Part shown: piece after piece, positions 1 to 7,370 of the stretch
Layout: every line of letters starts with the position of its first letter
Position numbering within the stretch: position 1 is the stretch's first letter
NCBI GenBank assembly: GCA_965370415.1
Contig: CBDUTJ010000053.1
Coordinates: 1-15,627 of the forward strand
Direction: 5' to 3'
From: JACNIV01 sp965370415
Lineage (GTDB): Bacteria > Cloacimonadota > Cloacimonadia > Cloacimonadales > TCS61
Length of the DNA stretch: 15,627 nt
The notes under the pieces: generated by a model
Told to the model about the DNA's origin: nothing
Seen by the model: only the letters and a program-made list of their open reading frames with translations
Databases searched by the model: none
Position numbers and translations under genes: made by a program

Positions 1-75
1 CAGTGGATGAGCGGTGTGCGGCATATCCGCGAAGTAATTCCCTTTCCCAGGATGATAAACAGGATATATCCGTAA
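1..75 (+). CDS. asnS: Asparaginyl-tRNA synthetase, last 24 codons (5' part outside window)
   Basis: The first frame is open from base 1 to a TAA at 73-75 and reads QWMSGVRHIREVIPFPRM followed by INRIYP. This matches the end of class II asparaginyl-tRNA synthetases, where the motif 3 region (a G.ER..QW pattern just upstream) runs into a final IPFPR...RIYP. The enzyme charges tRNA-Asn with asparagine in the cytoplasm. Only the extreme C-terminus is visible, so catalytic residues cannot be checked. It is the only clear plus-strand gene and converges on the minus-strand secreted-protein genes, with a perfect inverted repeat six bases after its stop. AspRS is an alternative, but the IPFPR...RIYP ending favours AsnRS. 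Confidence 0.82.
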   Translation, partial: QWMSGVRHIREVIPFPRMINRIYP

Positions 76-80
76 TTAGC

Positions 81-129
81 ACCTTGCGAAGGTTTTTGAA
101 CTTCTTGCAGGAAACGACCTTCGCAAGGT
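81..129. terminator. Inverted repeat between convergent genes, likely bidirectional terminator
   Basis: ACCTTGCGAAGGT at 81-93 is repeated as its exact reverse complement at 117-129, giving 13 bp arms around a 23 nt spacer. Each arm is itself nearly palindromic (ACCTT/AAGGT). It starts six bases after the asnS stop and lies downstream of the 832-aa gene on the other strand, so a bidirectional transcript end is the natural reading. Neither side has a long U-run: TTTTT follows the first arm and TTAAATAAATT follows the second. A termination role is therefore inferred. Confidence 0.5.
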
Positions 130-149
130 TAAATAAATTCACATTTTAT

Positions 150-166
150 TCAATCGGGACGATTGA
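150..166. repeat. Small hairpin TCAATC/GATTGA
   Basis: TCAATC (150-155) and GATTGA (161-166) flank a 5-nt loop, about 20 bases downstream of the stop of the 832-aa gene. The same core, extended to 9 bp, recurs at 2710-2732 just upstream of that gene, so the gene is bracketed by related hairpins. It is probably a 3' end structure or a dispersed repeat remnant. Confidence 0.4.
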
Positions 167-186
167 GCAAACATTTTTGTAAGACA

Positions 187-254
187 TTATTTCAAAAGTA
201 GCATTTTCTTTATTTCGGAAAAATCATTTCCTACTTTTAACTGATAGAAATAAA
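187..254 (-). repeat. 68-bp near-identical gene end, copy 1
   Basis: This DNA, coding for the last residues of the 832-aa protein, matches 2746-2813 at the end of the 477-aa protein with only two differences in 68 bases. Downstream and upstream sequence diverges. Both encode FYQLK.GNDFSEIKKMLLLK. Identity at synonymous sites points to recent duplication or gene conversion of the sorting-tail 3' end. Confidence 0.85.
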
Positions 255-2685
255 CTCCAGATGAAACCGATTTACCACTATCATCTTTTCCATCCCAAAC
301 AACAGAATGCTGACCTGCTGATAGCTGACTGCTGACGAGCTGCTTCACTTTTTGTCCTTTCAAATTATAGATTATTAATTCCGTGTTCTCCGTGTTCTCT
401 GTGGTTGAAAAAGAGATAGTAGTGGTTGGATTGAATGGGTTGGGATAGTTGGTGAGAAGCTTTGTAACCGGTACAATCAGTTCATCTGCACCCGTTTCCG
501 GATATAATGCAAAATCAACAGTAGTCGTTTGATTCTCCTGTACAATCACATCATTGAAAGTGAGATCGCAATATCCTTCGGCTGTACAGGTCAAACCATC
601 GTACACACCAACGGGGATGTTTTCCAAAAAATATGTACCATCATAGTCTGTTGAATCGGAAAAACTTCCAAGGGAAACACAAGCACCTTCGATCGGTTCA
701 CCGGAGTATAAATCGGTTACGATTCCATCAATATTACCGGTATGTAATAGATCTTCATCTTGGAAAATAAGTAAGGCAGAATCGGTGGTAACGAATAAAT
801 AATTATCCTGCACAGCAACATTATAACAGCATCCGGGAATTGGATATGATTCCAAATGGACAGGAGCTTCCGGATCAGAAATATCGAATTTCAATAAATC
901 ATATTCGGCAATATAGAGATAATCGCCTGAAATGCAAATACCCGTTGCACCTGTTACATCATCATAGGTACAGATTATTTCCGGGCTATTAATATCGGTT
1001 ATCTCTACGACCTGGAAATGCTGGTCACAAACAAGATACAGCAGATTATCCCGAACAAGAAGGTCTCTTGCATAATTACAGACAGTGGTTAAGGAAGTTA
1101 TCAATTGCGGGTTTGAAGTGTCATTAACATCCACGATCCATAAAGTATAAGCGCCATCTCCGGCAATAAAGGCATATCCGCTATTTACGCAGATCCTGAG
1201 AGCATTGCCGCTGAGAGTTAAGGAACTTTCCAGAGATGGATTGGACGGATCTTGCAAGTTTAATATTTTAAGAACATCACCATCTAAAATATAAACTAAC
1301 AAATCTTCTGCAAAAATATCTTTGGCAGCAGACGGATAGTCCCCGGCAAATTGCGGAGCATCAGGATTACTCACATCGATCACAGTGAAAGTGGGTGTCC
1401 AATTGATATTATCCTGCATGAAAACATAATTATCTCTCACATCGAGATTATTGGGCATTGCCCAGAGATCCAATGCATATTCTCCCCTCAAAAAGGGATT
1501 TTCTAGATTACTAAAATCAATTATTTTTAATCCTCCGGGAATCAAATAAATTTCACCTATATCTGCCAGGTAAGCAAAATCCTGATTCACTTTTACTTCC
1601 TGAAGCCAGTATGGTCTTTGCAGGCTTCCTTCTAAAACCGTATTGGAAGGAATCTGAACATTCAATATTTCCAGGAAGGATATTTCAGATGAAAATAGAT
1701 AATTCCCAGCAAGAAATATGGATCTCACATTATCCATTGTAGAAAAACTCTGAGCAATGAACGGTGAATTCAGATTGGAAATATCGACAACATCCAAATT
1801 ATCCGATGCAACAAAGGCATAGTTTCCTTCAACTTTAACATCGTGGGCAGAACCGGATGTTGAAATCTGCGATTTAAAAACAGGATTCAACGGATCAGTA
1901 ACATCAACGATTTCAAGTCCGTTTTGATAGTCGGCGATAAATGCATGTCCGTTTGAAAACGCAACATTATTTCCATAACCCGGAGTGCTATAATTCGAGA
2001 CGAAAACAGGATCTTCCGGAATTGTTATATCCAAGATAGTAAGCCCCATATTGGCTGTGTCGGAAATATAAGCATAATTTGCTTCTATATCTATTCCGAC
2101 CGCCCCCGGCAAAGGGTAAAAACCAATTGAATCCGGTTGAGCAGGATCTGTAATATTCAGAACCATCAGGCCTGATCCGTCAACTACGTAAAGAATGGGA
2201 TCGCATAAAAACAGGGTGTGAGCTCTTTGCAGAAGATAGGTTGAAATGAGTTCCATATTATTTAGATCAACGATTCTTACACCGTCTTTATCACCGATAT
2301 ATGCAAAGTCCCCTTCTACGACGATATCATTTGTGCCAGTTATGCCTTTGCTTCCACAGGGAATGTATAATTCCGAAACAACTACCGGGTTTGAAATATC
2401 GGAAATATCCAAGTGGCAGAGACCGTTATTAAATGAAGCCCACACATCGGTTCCGGTTGAGAATACATCCGTAAGTGCCGACCACATACAACTTCCCACA
2501 TATTCGATGGTTTCTTCTCTTGTATTTCGATTTACAGGATCGCTGCCTGTTTTCCAACCATACGGGAATTCATTATTTGCTTTCTTCTGGGAAACATCAG
2601 GGCTAACAGAAGCAGTAATTATGGAAGTAAAAATGAAAACAAATGAAAACAGAATTATTGTACTCAACGATTTCTTTTTAAACAT
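187..2685 (-). CDS. Secreted LVIVD-repeat protein with carboxypeptidase-regulatory-like domain and T9SS sorting tail
   Basis: This 832-aa protein begins with a signal peptide (KKK, then a hydrophobic stretch to about residue 26). Most of it consists of degenerate repeats of roughly 40-45 residues with the pattern YAYI.D...GL.IVDISDP..P, the LVIVD repeat, which is thought to fold as a beta-propeller. At about 650-729 there is a carboxypeptidase-regulatory-like (CarboxypepD_reg) domain, with G.V.D..SGEPIEGA.V and TDYDGTYFLENIPVG. Residues 746-832 are the NYPNPFNP type A T9SS tail. The start has AAGGAG eight bases upstream. It is a clear paralogue of the 755-aa protein at 4328-6595: both share GSCMW near the N-terminus, EGDFAYIGD..GVRI and DPAQPDSIGFY. 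The paralogue lacks the regulatory-like domain. It is probably exported or cell-surface attached. The ligand is unknown and no enzymatic motif is visible. Confidence 0.88.
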   Translation of the reverse strand: MFKKKSLSTIILFSFVFIFTSIITASVSPDVSQKKANNEFPYGWKTGSDPVNRNTREETIEYVGSCMWSALTDVFSTGTDVWASFNNGLCHLDISDISNPVVVSELYIPCGSKGITGTNDIVVEGDFAYIGDKDGVRIVDLNNMELISTYLLQRAHTLFLCDPILYVVDGSGLMVLNITDPAQPDSIGFYPLPGAVGIDIEANYAYISDTANMGLTILDITIPEDPVFVSNYSTPGYGNNVAFSNGHAFIADYQNGLEIVDVTDPLNPVFKSQISTSGSAHDVKVEGNYAFVASDNLDVVDISNLNSPFIAQSFSTMDNVRSIFLAGNYLFSSEISFLEILNVQIPSNTVLEGSLQRPYWLQEVKVNQDFAYLADIGEIYLIPGGLKIIDFSNLENPFLRGEYALDLWAMPNNLDVRDNYVFMQDNINWTPTFTVIDVSNPDAPQFAGDYPSAAKDIFAEDLLVYILDGDVLKILNLQDPSNPSLESSLTLSGNALRICVNSGYAFIAGDGAYTLWIVDVNDTSNPQLITSLTTVCNYARDLLVRDNLLYLVCDQHFQVVEITDINSPEIICTYDDVTGATGICISGDYLYIAEYDLLKFDISDPEAPVHLESYPIPGCCYNVAVQDNYLFVTTDSALLIFQDEDLLHTGNIDGIVTDLYSGEPIEGACVSLGSFSDSTDYDGTYFLENIPVGVYDGLTCTAEGYCDLTFNDVIVQENQTTTVDFALYPETGADELIVPVTKLLTNYPNPFNPTTTISFSTTENTENTELIIYNLKGQKVKQLVSSQLSAGQHSVVWDGKDDSGKSVSSGVYFYQLKVGNDFSEIKKMLLLK
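381..407 (-). repeat. 9-nt tandem repeat inside T9SS tail (site A)
   Basis: CCGTGTTCT occurs at 381-389 and again at 390-398, and a degenerate third unit follows to 407. Translated on the minus strand it gives TTENTENT, between the ISF strand and the IYN strand of the sorting domain. The same location carries a 9-nt repeat in the 755-aa gene (4525-4551) and unrelated repeat-like words in the other two T9SS-tail genes. Confidence 0.7.
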
Positions 2686-2709
2686 AATATTTTCTCCTTT
2701 TCTAGAGCT

Positions 2710-2732
2710 TGTTCAATCTTCTCGATTGAACA
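2710..2732. repeat. 9-bp perfect hairpin between two secreted-protein genes
   Basis: TGTTCAATC at 2710-2718 and GATTGAACA at 2724-2732 flank a 5-nt loop in the 60-bp gap between the 477-aa gene (upstream) and the 832-aa gene (downstream). It could act as a terminator or processing site. No U-run follows on the minus strand, so it is better called a structured intergenic repeat. It shares its core with the hairpin at 150-166. Confidence 0.55.
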
Positions 2733-2745
2733 GGTATTCACAAGA

Positions 2746-2813
2746 TTATTTCAAAAGCAGCATTTTCTTTATTTCGGAAAAATCATTTCCTGCTTTTAAC
2801 TGATAGAAATAAA
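2746..2813 (-). repeat. 68-bp near-identical gene end, copy 2
   Basis: Partner of 187-254, with two mismatches in 68 bases. In the same tail, the segment just upstream (WDGTDEN.QPVSSGIYFYQLKAG) instead resembles the 755-aa protein, so this tail is mosaic. Confidence 0.85.
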
Positions 2814-4179
2814 TTCCGGAAGAAACTGGCTGACTATTTTCATCAGTGCCATCCCAAAAAACGCTGTGTTCACTCGTTCCTAAACTCCCGTTTGGGAACG
2901 TGAACACCTTTACTTTCTGACCTTTTATATTATAAATTACAAGCTCTGCGTCCTCAGTGTGCTCCGCAGTGAGATTAAAAGAGATTGTAGTAGTTGGATT
3001 AAACGGATTCGGATAATTCTGATGAAGAACACCATTCATCGGTAGATCACTTGAAGGTTCTGTATCAACACCCACAAGGATGCTCATCCCCTCGTTGATT
3101 AACCGCGTGTGACTATAAATGGATAGATCGTCCTCAGGGAGATTGATCGGTATTTCATAAGGACCAATTCCCGTAGTGTAGTATGGAAATATCCAGCTTT
3201 GGAAAATGCTGTGGTCTGGTTCTATGTTTGCATCATTGACAAAGTTGACCCATTCTATAGTTCCAGCGTAATATGTACTATCATTATACGCATCAGGTTC
3301 CCAATATTGACTATCATAATATGTATCGAAGAAAATTATACCAAATTCTATATCATGCACATTAAGAAATGATTTCAATTCCGCCATATCAGCCGCTACG
3401 TCGATGTCTATTCCGAATGAGATATACTGATCTACTCGGGGACCATGAACATCTATATGCAGAAATGGAAGTGAAACTCCTCTTGCTTCCAGGGCAATGA
3501 TCCATTCCATAAACTGATCAATTCCTACTTCCGGATAAAGCCCGATTTGTCCGATAGGAATTGACGGAAACCATTCTTCCATTTGTAGAATGTATGCAGC
3601 TACATGATCTGCCAAAGCACCAAGTGAATCAACGAGACATGGTCTGGGATCTGTTTGTCCGAAATAGATATAATGGTATAGTGAGTACCATCGTCTAATG
3701 GGTTCATCCATTGCCAGATAACTGACAACCCCACCGTTTGATTGTATGTTCTGTATAACATTTATAGATCCATCCAGCGTAAGGTTAAATACATATTCGC
3801 TTGTTGAACATTCCAAAGGGTCATAAGACATTACAGGTCCGGCAAAAAAGGATTCGACAGCAATATCTATATCCCACTGCCCCAACATGGAGAATGCCTG
3901 GACATCCACAAAGTTCTCAAGGTGGTTATCGCCGATGTTGTAGGCTGGATGTCCGACTCCACTCCAACCTCCGGAACCTACCTGTACCGTATAGAACTTA
4001 AATACATCAACCTGCGATCTGGCGGAAGTCCATTGTTCCGGATTATTGAACAAATCCAGCATATCCACACTGGCAAGGTTCGGAGTGTACCATACTTGAT
4101 TCTGTGATTTTGCTTCATTCGTCAGAAGAATCAACAACAGAAAAATAATCATCCATCTAAATACGGAATTTAAGGACAT
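2746..4179 (-). CDS. Secreted protein of unknown fold class with T9SS sorting tail, possibly TIM-barrel glycosidase-like
   Basis: The start at 4179 is preferred: AGGAG (4188-4192) is 8 nt away, and the product begins MSLNSVFRWMIIFLLLILL, a standard signal peptide. An ATG at 4185 is too close to that site, and the one at 4269 would place 30 residues, spanning an attC-like palindrome, before the signal peptide. From 4179 the protein is 477 aa. The middle 350 residues are not recognised. They alternate predicted strands and helices (SYLAMDEPIRRW, SLPFLHIDVHGP, EFGIIFFDTYYD), which would fit a (beta/alpha)8 barrel, and the DEP resembles the NEP acid/base strand of clan GH-A hydrolases. No second catalytic Glu is obvious, so enzyme function is a guess. 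Residues 388-477 are the NYPNPFNP T9SS tail. The last 68 coding bases nearly equal those of the 832-aa gene. Confidence 0.72.
   Translation of the reverse strand: MSLNSVFRWMIIFLLLILLTNEAKSQNQVWYTPNLASVDMLDLFNNPEQWTSARSQVDVFKFYTVQVGSGGWSGVGHPAYNIGDNHLENFVDVQAFSMLGQWDIDIAVESFFAGPVMSYDPLECSTSEYVFNLTLDGSINVIQNIQSNGGVVSYLAMDEPIRRWYSLYHYIYFGQTDPRPCLVDSLGALADHVAAYILQMEEWFPSIPIGQIGLYPEVGIDQFMEWIIALEARGVSLPFLHIDVHGPRVDQYISFGIDIDVAADMAELKSFLNVHDIEFGIIFFDTYYDSQYWEPDAYNDSTYYAGTIEWVNFVNDANIEPDHSIFQSWIFPYYTTGIGPYEIPINLPEDDLSIYSHTRLINEGMSILVGVDTEPSSDLPMNGVLHQNYPNPFNPTTTISFNLTAEHTEDAELVIYNIKGQKVKVFTFPNGSLGTSEHSVFWDGTDENSQPVSSGIYFYQLKAGNDFSEIKKMLLLK
2875..2900. repeat. 26-bp palindromic element inside T9SS tail (site B)
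   Basis: Arms CGTTCCTAAAC (2875-2885) and GTTTGGGAACG (2890-2900) pair with one mismatch around a 4-nt centre. On the minus strand this encodes FPNGSLGT in the loop between KVK and SVFWDG. An almost identical element is at the same domain position in the 755-aa gene (4451-4476). Confidence 0.75.
2944..2973 (-). repeat. Repeat-like low-complexity word inside T9SS tail (site A)
   Basis: The minus strand encodes TAEHTEDAE from a run of related CTC(T/C)G(C/T)G and CTCAGTG words. It sits at the same point of the domain as the 9-nt tandem repeats of the two LVIVD proteins. From memory this resembles a dispersed bacterial repeat word. That recognition has not been verified. Confidence 0.5.
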
Positions 4180-4187
4180 TTTCATAT

Positions 4188-4192
4188 CTCCT
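4188..4192 (-). promoter_or_regulatory. Ribosome binding site fixing the start of the 477-aa gene
   Basis: AGGAG on the minus strand lies 8 nt from the ATG at 4179 and only 2 nt from the ATG at 4185. This favours 4179, which also begins exactly at a signal peptide. Confidence 0.7.
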
Positions 4193-4202
4193 ATAAAGAT
4201 TT

Positions 4203-4246
4203 GCCTAACAATGTTATAGAACTGCGAAGCTTGCAGTTCATTAGGC
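4203..4246 (-). repeat. attC-like imperfect palindrome, short
   Basis: On the plus strand GCCTAAC (4203-4209) faces TTAGGC (4241-4246), and inside them GAACTGC (4219-4225) faces GCAGTTC (4233-4239) around a 7-nt loop. An asymmetric bulge of ten bases lies on one side. Read on the minus strand, the last seven bases GTTAGGC match the integron core site GTTRRRY, and the first seven, GCCTAAT, differ from RYYYAAC by one base. At 44 bp it is shorter than usual attC sites, and it lies 82 bp past the stop of the 755-aa gene. It may instead be a plain structured intergenic repeat. Confidence 0.4.
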
Positions 4247-4327
4247 GTGTCATCCGCCGTTACAAGCACCCTTTTTCAGAAAAAAATAATACCTGTCAGA
4301 AATTACTCTCGAACCGGTCATACAGCA

Positions 4328-6595
4328 CTATTTCATCAAAATCATTTTCTTGGTTTGAGTATATTTCCCTGCTTTCAATTGATAAAAATAAATTCCCGAA
4401 CTCACCGGCTGGTTATTCTCATCTGTTCCATCCCAAGTAATTGAATCTCTCGTTCCCAAACCCCCGTTTGGGAACGGATAAAGCGTTTTAATTTTTTGTC
4501 CTTTGATGTTGTAGATTACAAGTTCAGTGTTTTCGGTGTTTTCGGTGTTTAATTCAAAAGAAATTGTTGTAGTAGGATTGAACGGATTTGGATAATTTGT
4601 AATTTCACACTCAGTTACACTGCATGTAGAATTATAATCATCGATGATCCCAACAAGTTCGTTCTTGAGGATTTGAAAAGAACAATCGGTAGAAACATAC
4701 AGATGATCATTTGCATAAGCTAAACCTCTGCACCAGCCTGATGTTTGAAAGAATTCCTCACGAAAAGGAGCATTGGGATCGCTCACATCTATTTCCAGGA
4801 AACCACCTATCATATTTGTAATATAAGCATAATTACCATCAACAAAGATATTTGAATAATTGGAAAGATCATCATCAAAATATGAACCGACGATCTGGGG
4901 TGAATTGATAACACTGATGTCGACTATCTGAAGTTGTTCCTGAGAAACAACATAAAGTAAATCTTCTACCGCAAAAATTCCTGTTACTTCTCCAGCAGCA
5001 TAAAAAGAAGTAACCATTTGAGGATTTAATGCGTCATTCACATCCACGATCCATACTTCACCTGTAGAATCACCAATAAAAGCATATCCGTTATCTACAT
5101 ATATTTTACTACCGTCTTCAGTACCGAGCGTTATAGAACTTATTAATGAAGGATTTGAGGGAACCTGCAGATCCGTTATCTGAAGAGTATTACCCACTAC
5201 AAGATATGTATATGGTTCACCAGTGAATAGATCCTCTACAGCTGCTGCATACTCTCCGGCATACACCGGTAGATCAGGATTGCTGATATCAACGATCTCA
5301 ACGATTTCATTCATAATATCGGGAATAAATGCATAGTTATCTTTAACAGCAAGTATGAAGCTGAAACTGGGAAATCCTATAGAATAATTTCCCCTGGGAT
5401 ATGGATTATACGGATCACTTATATCGATAATATTAAGTCCACTATTAAACCAATCTCCCATATCTACTATGTAAGCAAAATTACCTGAGACTTGTATTCC
5501 CCGTGGAAAATAGACTTCTACATCGATACTTCCTTCAAGGACAAAGTTCAATGGATCTTGCACATCCTGAATTTTTATTGAATTAGAACCCACTTCAAAC
5601 AATCTGTCTCCATTCACAAATAGATTTCCGCTTCTTCCATAGCTCATTGCTACAAAAGGAAGTTCCGGATCAGATATATCTATTACAGCGATCTCGGAAG
5701 GAGTTGATACAGATACAACTACATATTGGGAATTTATCATTGCTATACGCATTACCGATCCGTCAAAATCGATATTTGAAACCGGGAATGGATTCAAGTG
5801 ATCGTATATATCCACTATATTAAATCCATCTGAACCGGAAGCTAAATAAGCATATCCGCTTTCTGCAATAAGCTTATTCGTACAACAAATATCGGTAAGC
5901 TCAGAAAGAAAAACAGGGTTTTCGGGAGTAGAAATATCGAGGATAGTAAAACCCGCACCTGCTGTAGACGAAACATAAGCGTGATTACCGATTATATCGA
6001 GTCCAACAGCGCCTGCTTTCTCATAAAAGCCAATGGAATCCGGCTGGGCAGGATCCTGTACATCCAATACCCAGAAACCTGTTCCATCTACTACGTAAAG
6101 ATTAGTACCTCTGAGATACAAATTATGTGCTCTTTTCAGCGAATAGGTGGAGATAAGTTCCATATCGTTTATGTTAATTATTCTCACGCCTTCGTGGTCA
6201 CCTATATAAGCAAAATCTCCTTCTACTAGGATGTCATTCACACCCATTATCTGTCCCTGCTTCAAAGTGTAAAACGGGGTATAGATCCTCGAAAGAAATT
6301 CGGGATTTGAAATATCTGATATGTCTATAAACCAGAGTCCATCCCCAAATGAACACCATACGCTGTCACCGGTAACAAATACATCACTCATTCCCTGCCA
6401 CATACAGCTTCCTATGTGCTGGATAGTTCCATTATCCCTGGAATCTGTGGATTCCACAAAATTTCCTGCAGGAACCACCCATCCATCAGGAAGGCTTTTG
6501 TCTGCCGTAATTTCCTCAACCGGAATATCAAACGCAAAGAGGTAAGTGTTCATTAAAAAGATCAATACAGCAAACATAATAATTTTCCTTCTCAT
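4328..6595 (-). CDS. Secreted LVIVD-repeat protein with T9SS sorting tail
   Basis: A 755-aa protein with signal peptide MRRKIIMFAVLIFLMNTYLFA and a well-placed AAGGAG six bases before the ATG. Residues from about 60 to 650 are LVIVD-type repeats (for example YAYI.....G..IVDI.DP..P), predicted to form a beta-propeller. Residues 667-755 are the NYPNPFNP T9SS tail. It is homologous along its length to the 832-aa protein, but goes straight from the last repeat to the sorting tail without the carboxypeptidase-regulatory-like domain. The two paralogues flank the 477-aa secreted gene, all in one orientation, suggesting a related set of exported proteins. No catalytic motif is seen, so a binding or structural role is more likely. 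The function is unknown. Confidence 0.88.
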   Translation of the reverse strand: MRRKIIMFAVLIFLMNTYLFAFDIPVEEITADKSLPDGWVVPAGNFVESTDSRDNGTIQHIGSCMWQGMSDVFVTGDSVWCSFGDGLWFIDISDISNPEFLSRIYTPFYTLKQGQIMGVNDILVEGDFAYIGDHEGVRIININDMELISTYSLKRAHNLYLRGTNLYVVDGTGFWVLDVQDPAQPDSIGFYEKAGAVGLDIIGNHAYVSSTAGAGFTILDISTPENPVFLSELTDICCTNKLIAESGYAYLASGSDGFNIVDIYDHLNPFPVSNIDFDGSVMRIAMINSQYVVVSVSTPSEIAVIDISDPELPFVAMSYGRSGNLFVNGDRLFEVGSNSIKIQDVQDPLNFVLEGSIDVEVYFPRGIQVSGNFAYIVDMGDWFNSGLNIIDISDPYNPYPRGNYSIGFPSFSFILAVKDNYAFIPDIMNEIVEIVDISNPDLPVYAGEYAAAVEDLFTGEPYTYLVVGNTLQITDLQVPSNPSLISSITLGTEDGSKIYVDNGYAFIGDSTGEVWIVDVNDALNPQMVTSFYAAGEVTGIFAVEDLLYVVSQEQLQIVDISVINSPQIVGSYFDDDLSNYSNIFVDGNYAYITNMIGGFLEIDVSDPNAPFREEFFQTSGWCRGLAYANDHLYVSTDCSFQILKNELVGIIDDYNSTCSVTECEITNYPNPFNPTTTISFELNTENTENTELVIYNIKGQKIKTLYPFPNGGLGTRDSITWDGTDENNQPVSSGIYFYQLKAGKYTQTKKMILMK
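4451..4476. repeat. 26-bp perfect palindromic element inside T9SS tail (site B)
   Basis: CGTTCCCAAAC (4451-4461) and GTTTGGGAACG (4466-4476) are perfect 11-bp arms around CCCC. The minus strand encodes FPNGGLGTR between the KIK and SITWDG segments. It differs from the copy at 2875-2900 in only a couple of bases, although the surrounding tails have diverged more. Confidence 0.78.
4525..4551 (-). repeat. 9-nt tandem repeat inside T9SS tail (site A)
   Basis: Three 9-nt units (CAGTGTTTT, CGGTGTTTT, CGGTGTTTA) encode NTENTENTE on the minus strand, at the same position as the repeat at 381-407 in the paralogue. Confidence 0.7.
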
Positions 6596-6672
6596 TTTTT
6601 CTCCTTTGTCTTATGATATATGAGTTCTGCAAAATAAAAAACTGTCTTTCTGTCCATTCTACGTAGCAGGTC

Positions 6673-6766
6673 TACTTCGAAGGATGAAAGGAAATCTTCG
6701 AAGTAATTTCTAACGAAGAATCTCAAACATCTAACAATCTTATAAAGAATGAGATTGCTTCGTTAG
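6673..6766. repeat. Double cruciform-type intergenic element
   Basis: Two hairpins lie in the 229-bp gap between the 755-aa gene and the DUF5658-like gene. The first pairs TACTTCGAAG (6673-6682) with CTTCGAAGTA (6696-6705). The second pairs CTAACGAAGAATCTCA (6710-6725) with 6750-6766, which is its reverse complement plus one bulged G at 6757. The loop between 6725 and 6750 is AT-rich. It is downstream of the DUF5658-like gene on the minus strand, where it could end transcription, but no U-run marks it as a classical terminator. I see no ORF in this gap. Confidence 0.65.
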
Positions 6767-6824
6767 TAACAGCCTGGGGAAAACTCGCAAAGACATTCTG
6801 AAGCAAGATTCCTCCAGAAACACT

Positions 6825-7370
6825 CTATTTCACATAACTCTTTTTATATAATTTCTTACAAAAGTCAATCCAAATTAACAATGTCCCGATAATTAGAATT
6901 GAATATAATACTGCTGTCTTATGAAATTTGGGATAATAAAAATCGGTGTAATTGATTAGTATCCACATTATAGTCGATATAATTCCTGCAAAAACCAGAG
7001 TTCTGGATAACCAGTATCCCATTAAGTAATTCAACCGCTTAATATCTTTCGGAAATTTATAAAGAATCGAAAACCATTTATCTTTCTTTCCTAAATAAAC
7101 ATAGGTCATGAACTCGCTGAATTTGAGTACTTTTTCAGCAGGCAATAGATCGTATTTTTTGAAAGTGTTGATATATAAAGCATAAATTGCATAAATCAGC
7201 AATCCTATTATGATAAATAAGAGAGGTCCCCAGTTCAATCCGAAAATTGAAACAAGAGGATTTGCTTCTTTACTAAGATCAGGAGTAAATTGCGATGTTG
7301 CATATACATCGTAAGCTCTGGATAATATTATCCAAATTGTGATCGAGGTGAATTTAATTATTCTTTTCAT
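6825..7370 (-). CDS. Four-helix membrane protein, DUF5658-like
   Basis: This 181-aa protein has about four hydrophobic segments: residues 5-19, about 48-70, 122-142 and 153-171. Between the first two is SRAYDVYATSQFTPDLSKEANPL, resembling the D..(T/A)T.......EANP signature I associate with DUF5658-type membrane proteins. The family assignment is from memory and tentative. Its start overlaps the stop of the methyltransferase gene by four bases (ATGA-type overlap), so the two are translationally coupled and probably act together in the membrane. Biochemical role unknown. Confidence 0.7.
   Translation of the reverse strand: MKRIIKFTSITIWIILSRAYDVYATSQFTPDLSKEANPLVSIFGLNWGPLLFIIIGLLIYAIYALYINTFKKYDLLPAEKVLKFSEFMTYVYLGKKDKWFSILYKFPKDIKRLNYLMGYWLSRTLVFAGIISTIMWILINYTDFYYPKFHKTAVLYSILIIGTLLIWIDFCKKLYKKSYVK

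Noticed and set aside
2246..2803. 185-codon plus-strand ORF
   Set aside because: It lies antisense across the 832-aa gene start and the sorting tail of the 477-aa gene, has no domain and overlaps two well-supported genes. The same holds for the other plus-strand ORFs between 3800 and 6550 and at 8003, 8368, 11900, 14032, 14232 and 15335.
4180..4269. ATG at 4269 as the start of the 477-aa gene
   Set aside because: It would add 30 residues before a standard signal peptide and translate an attC-like palindrome. The ribosome site fits the ATG at 4179.
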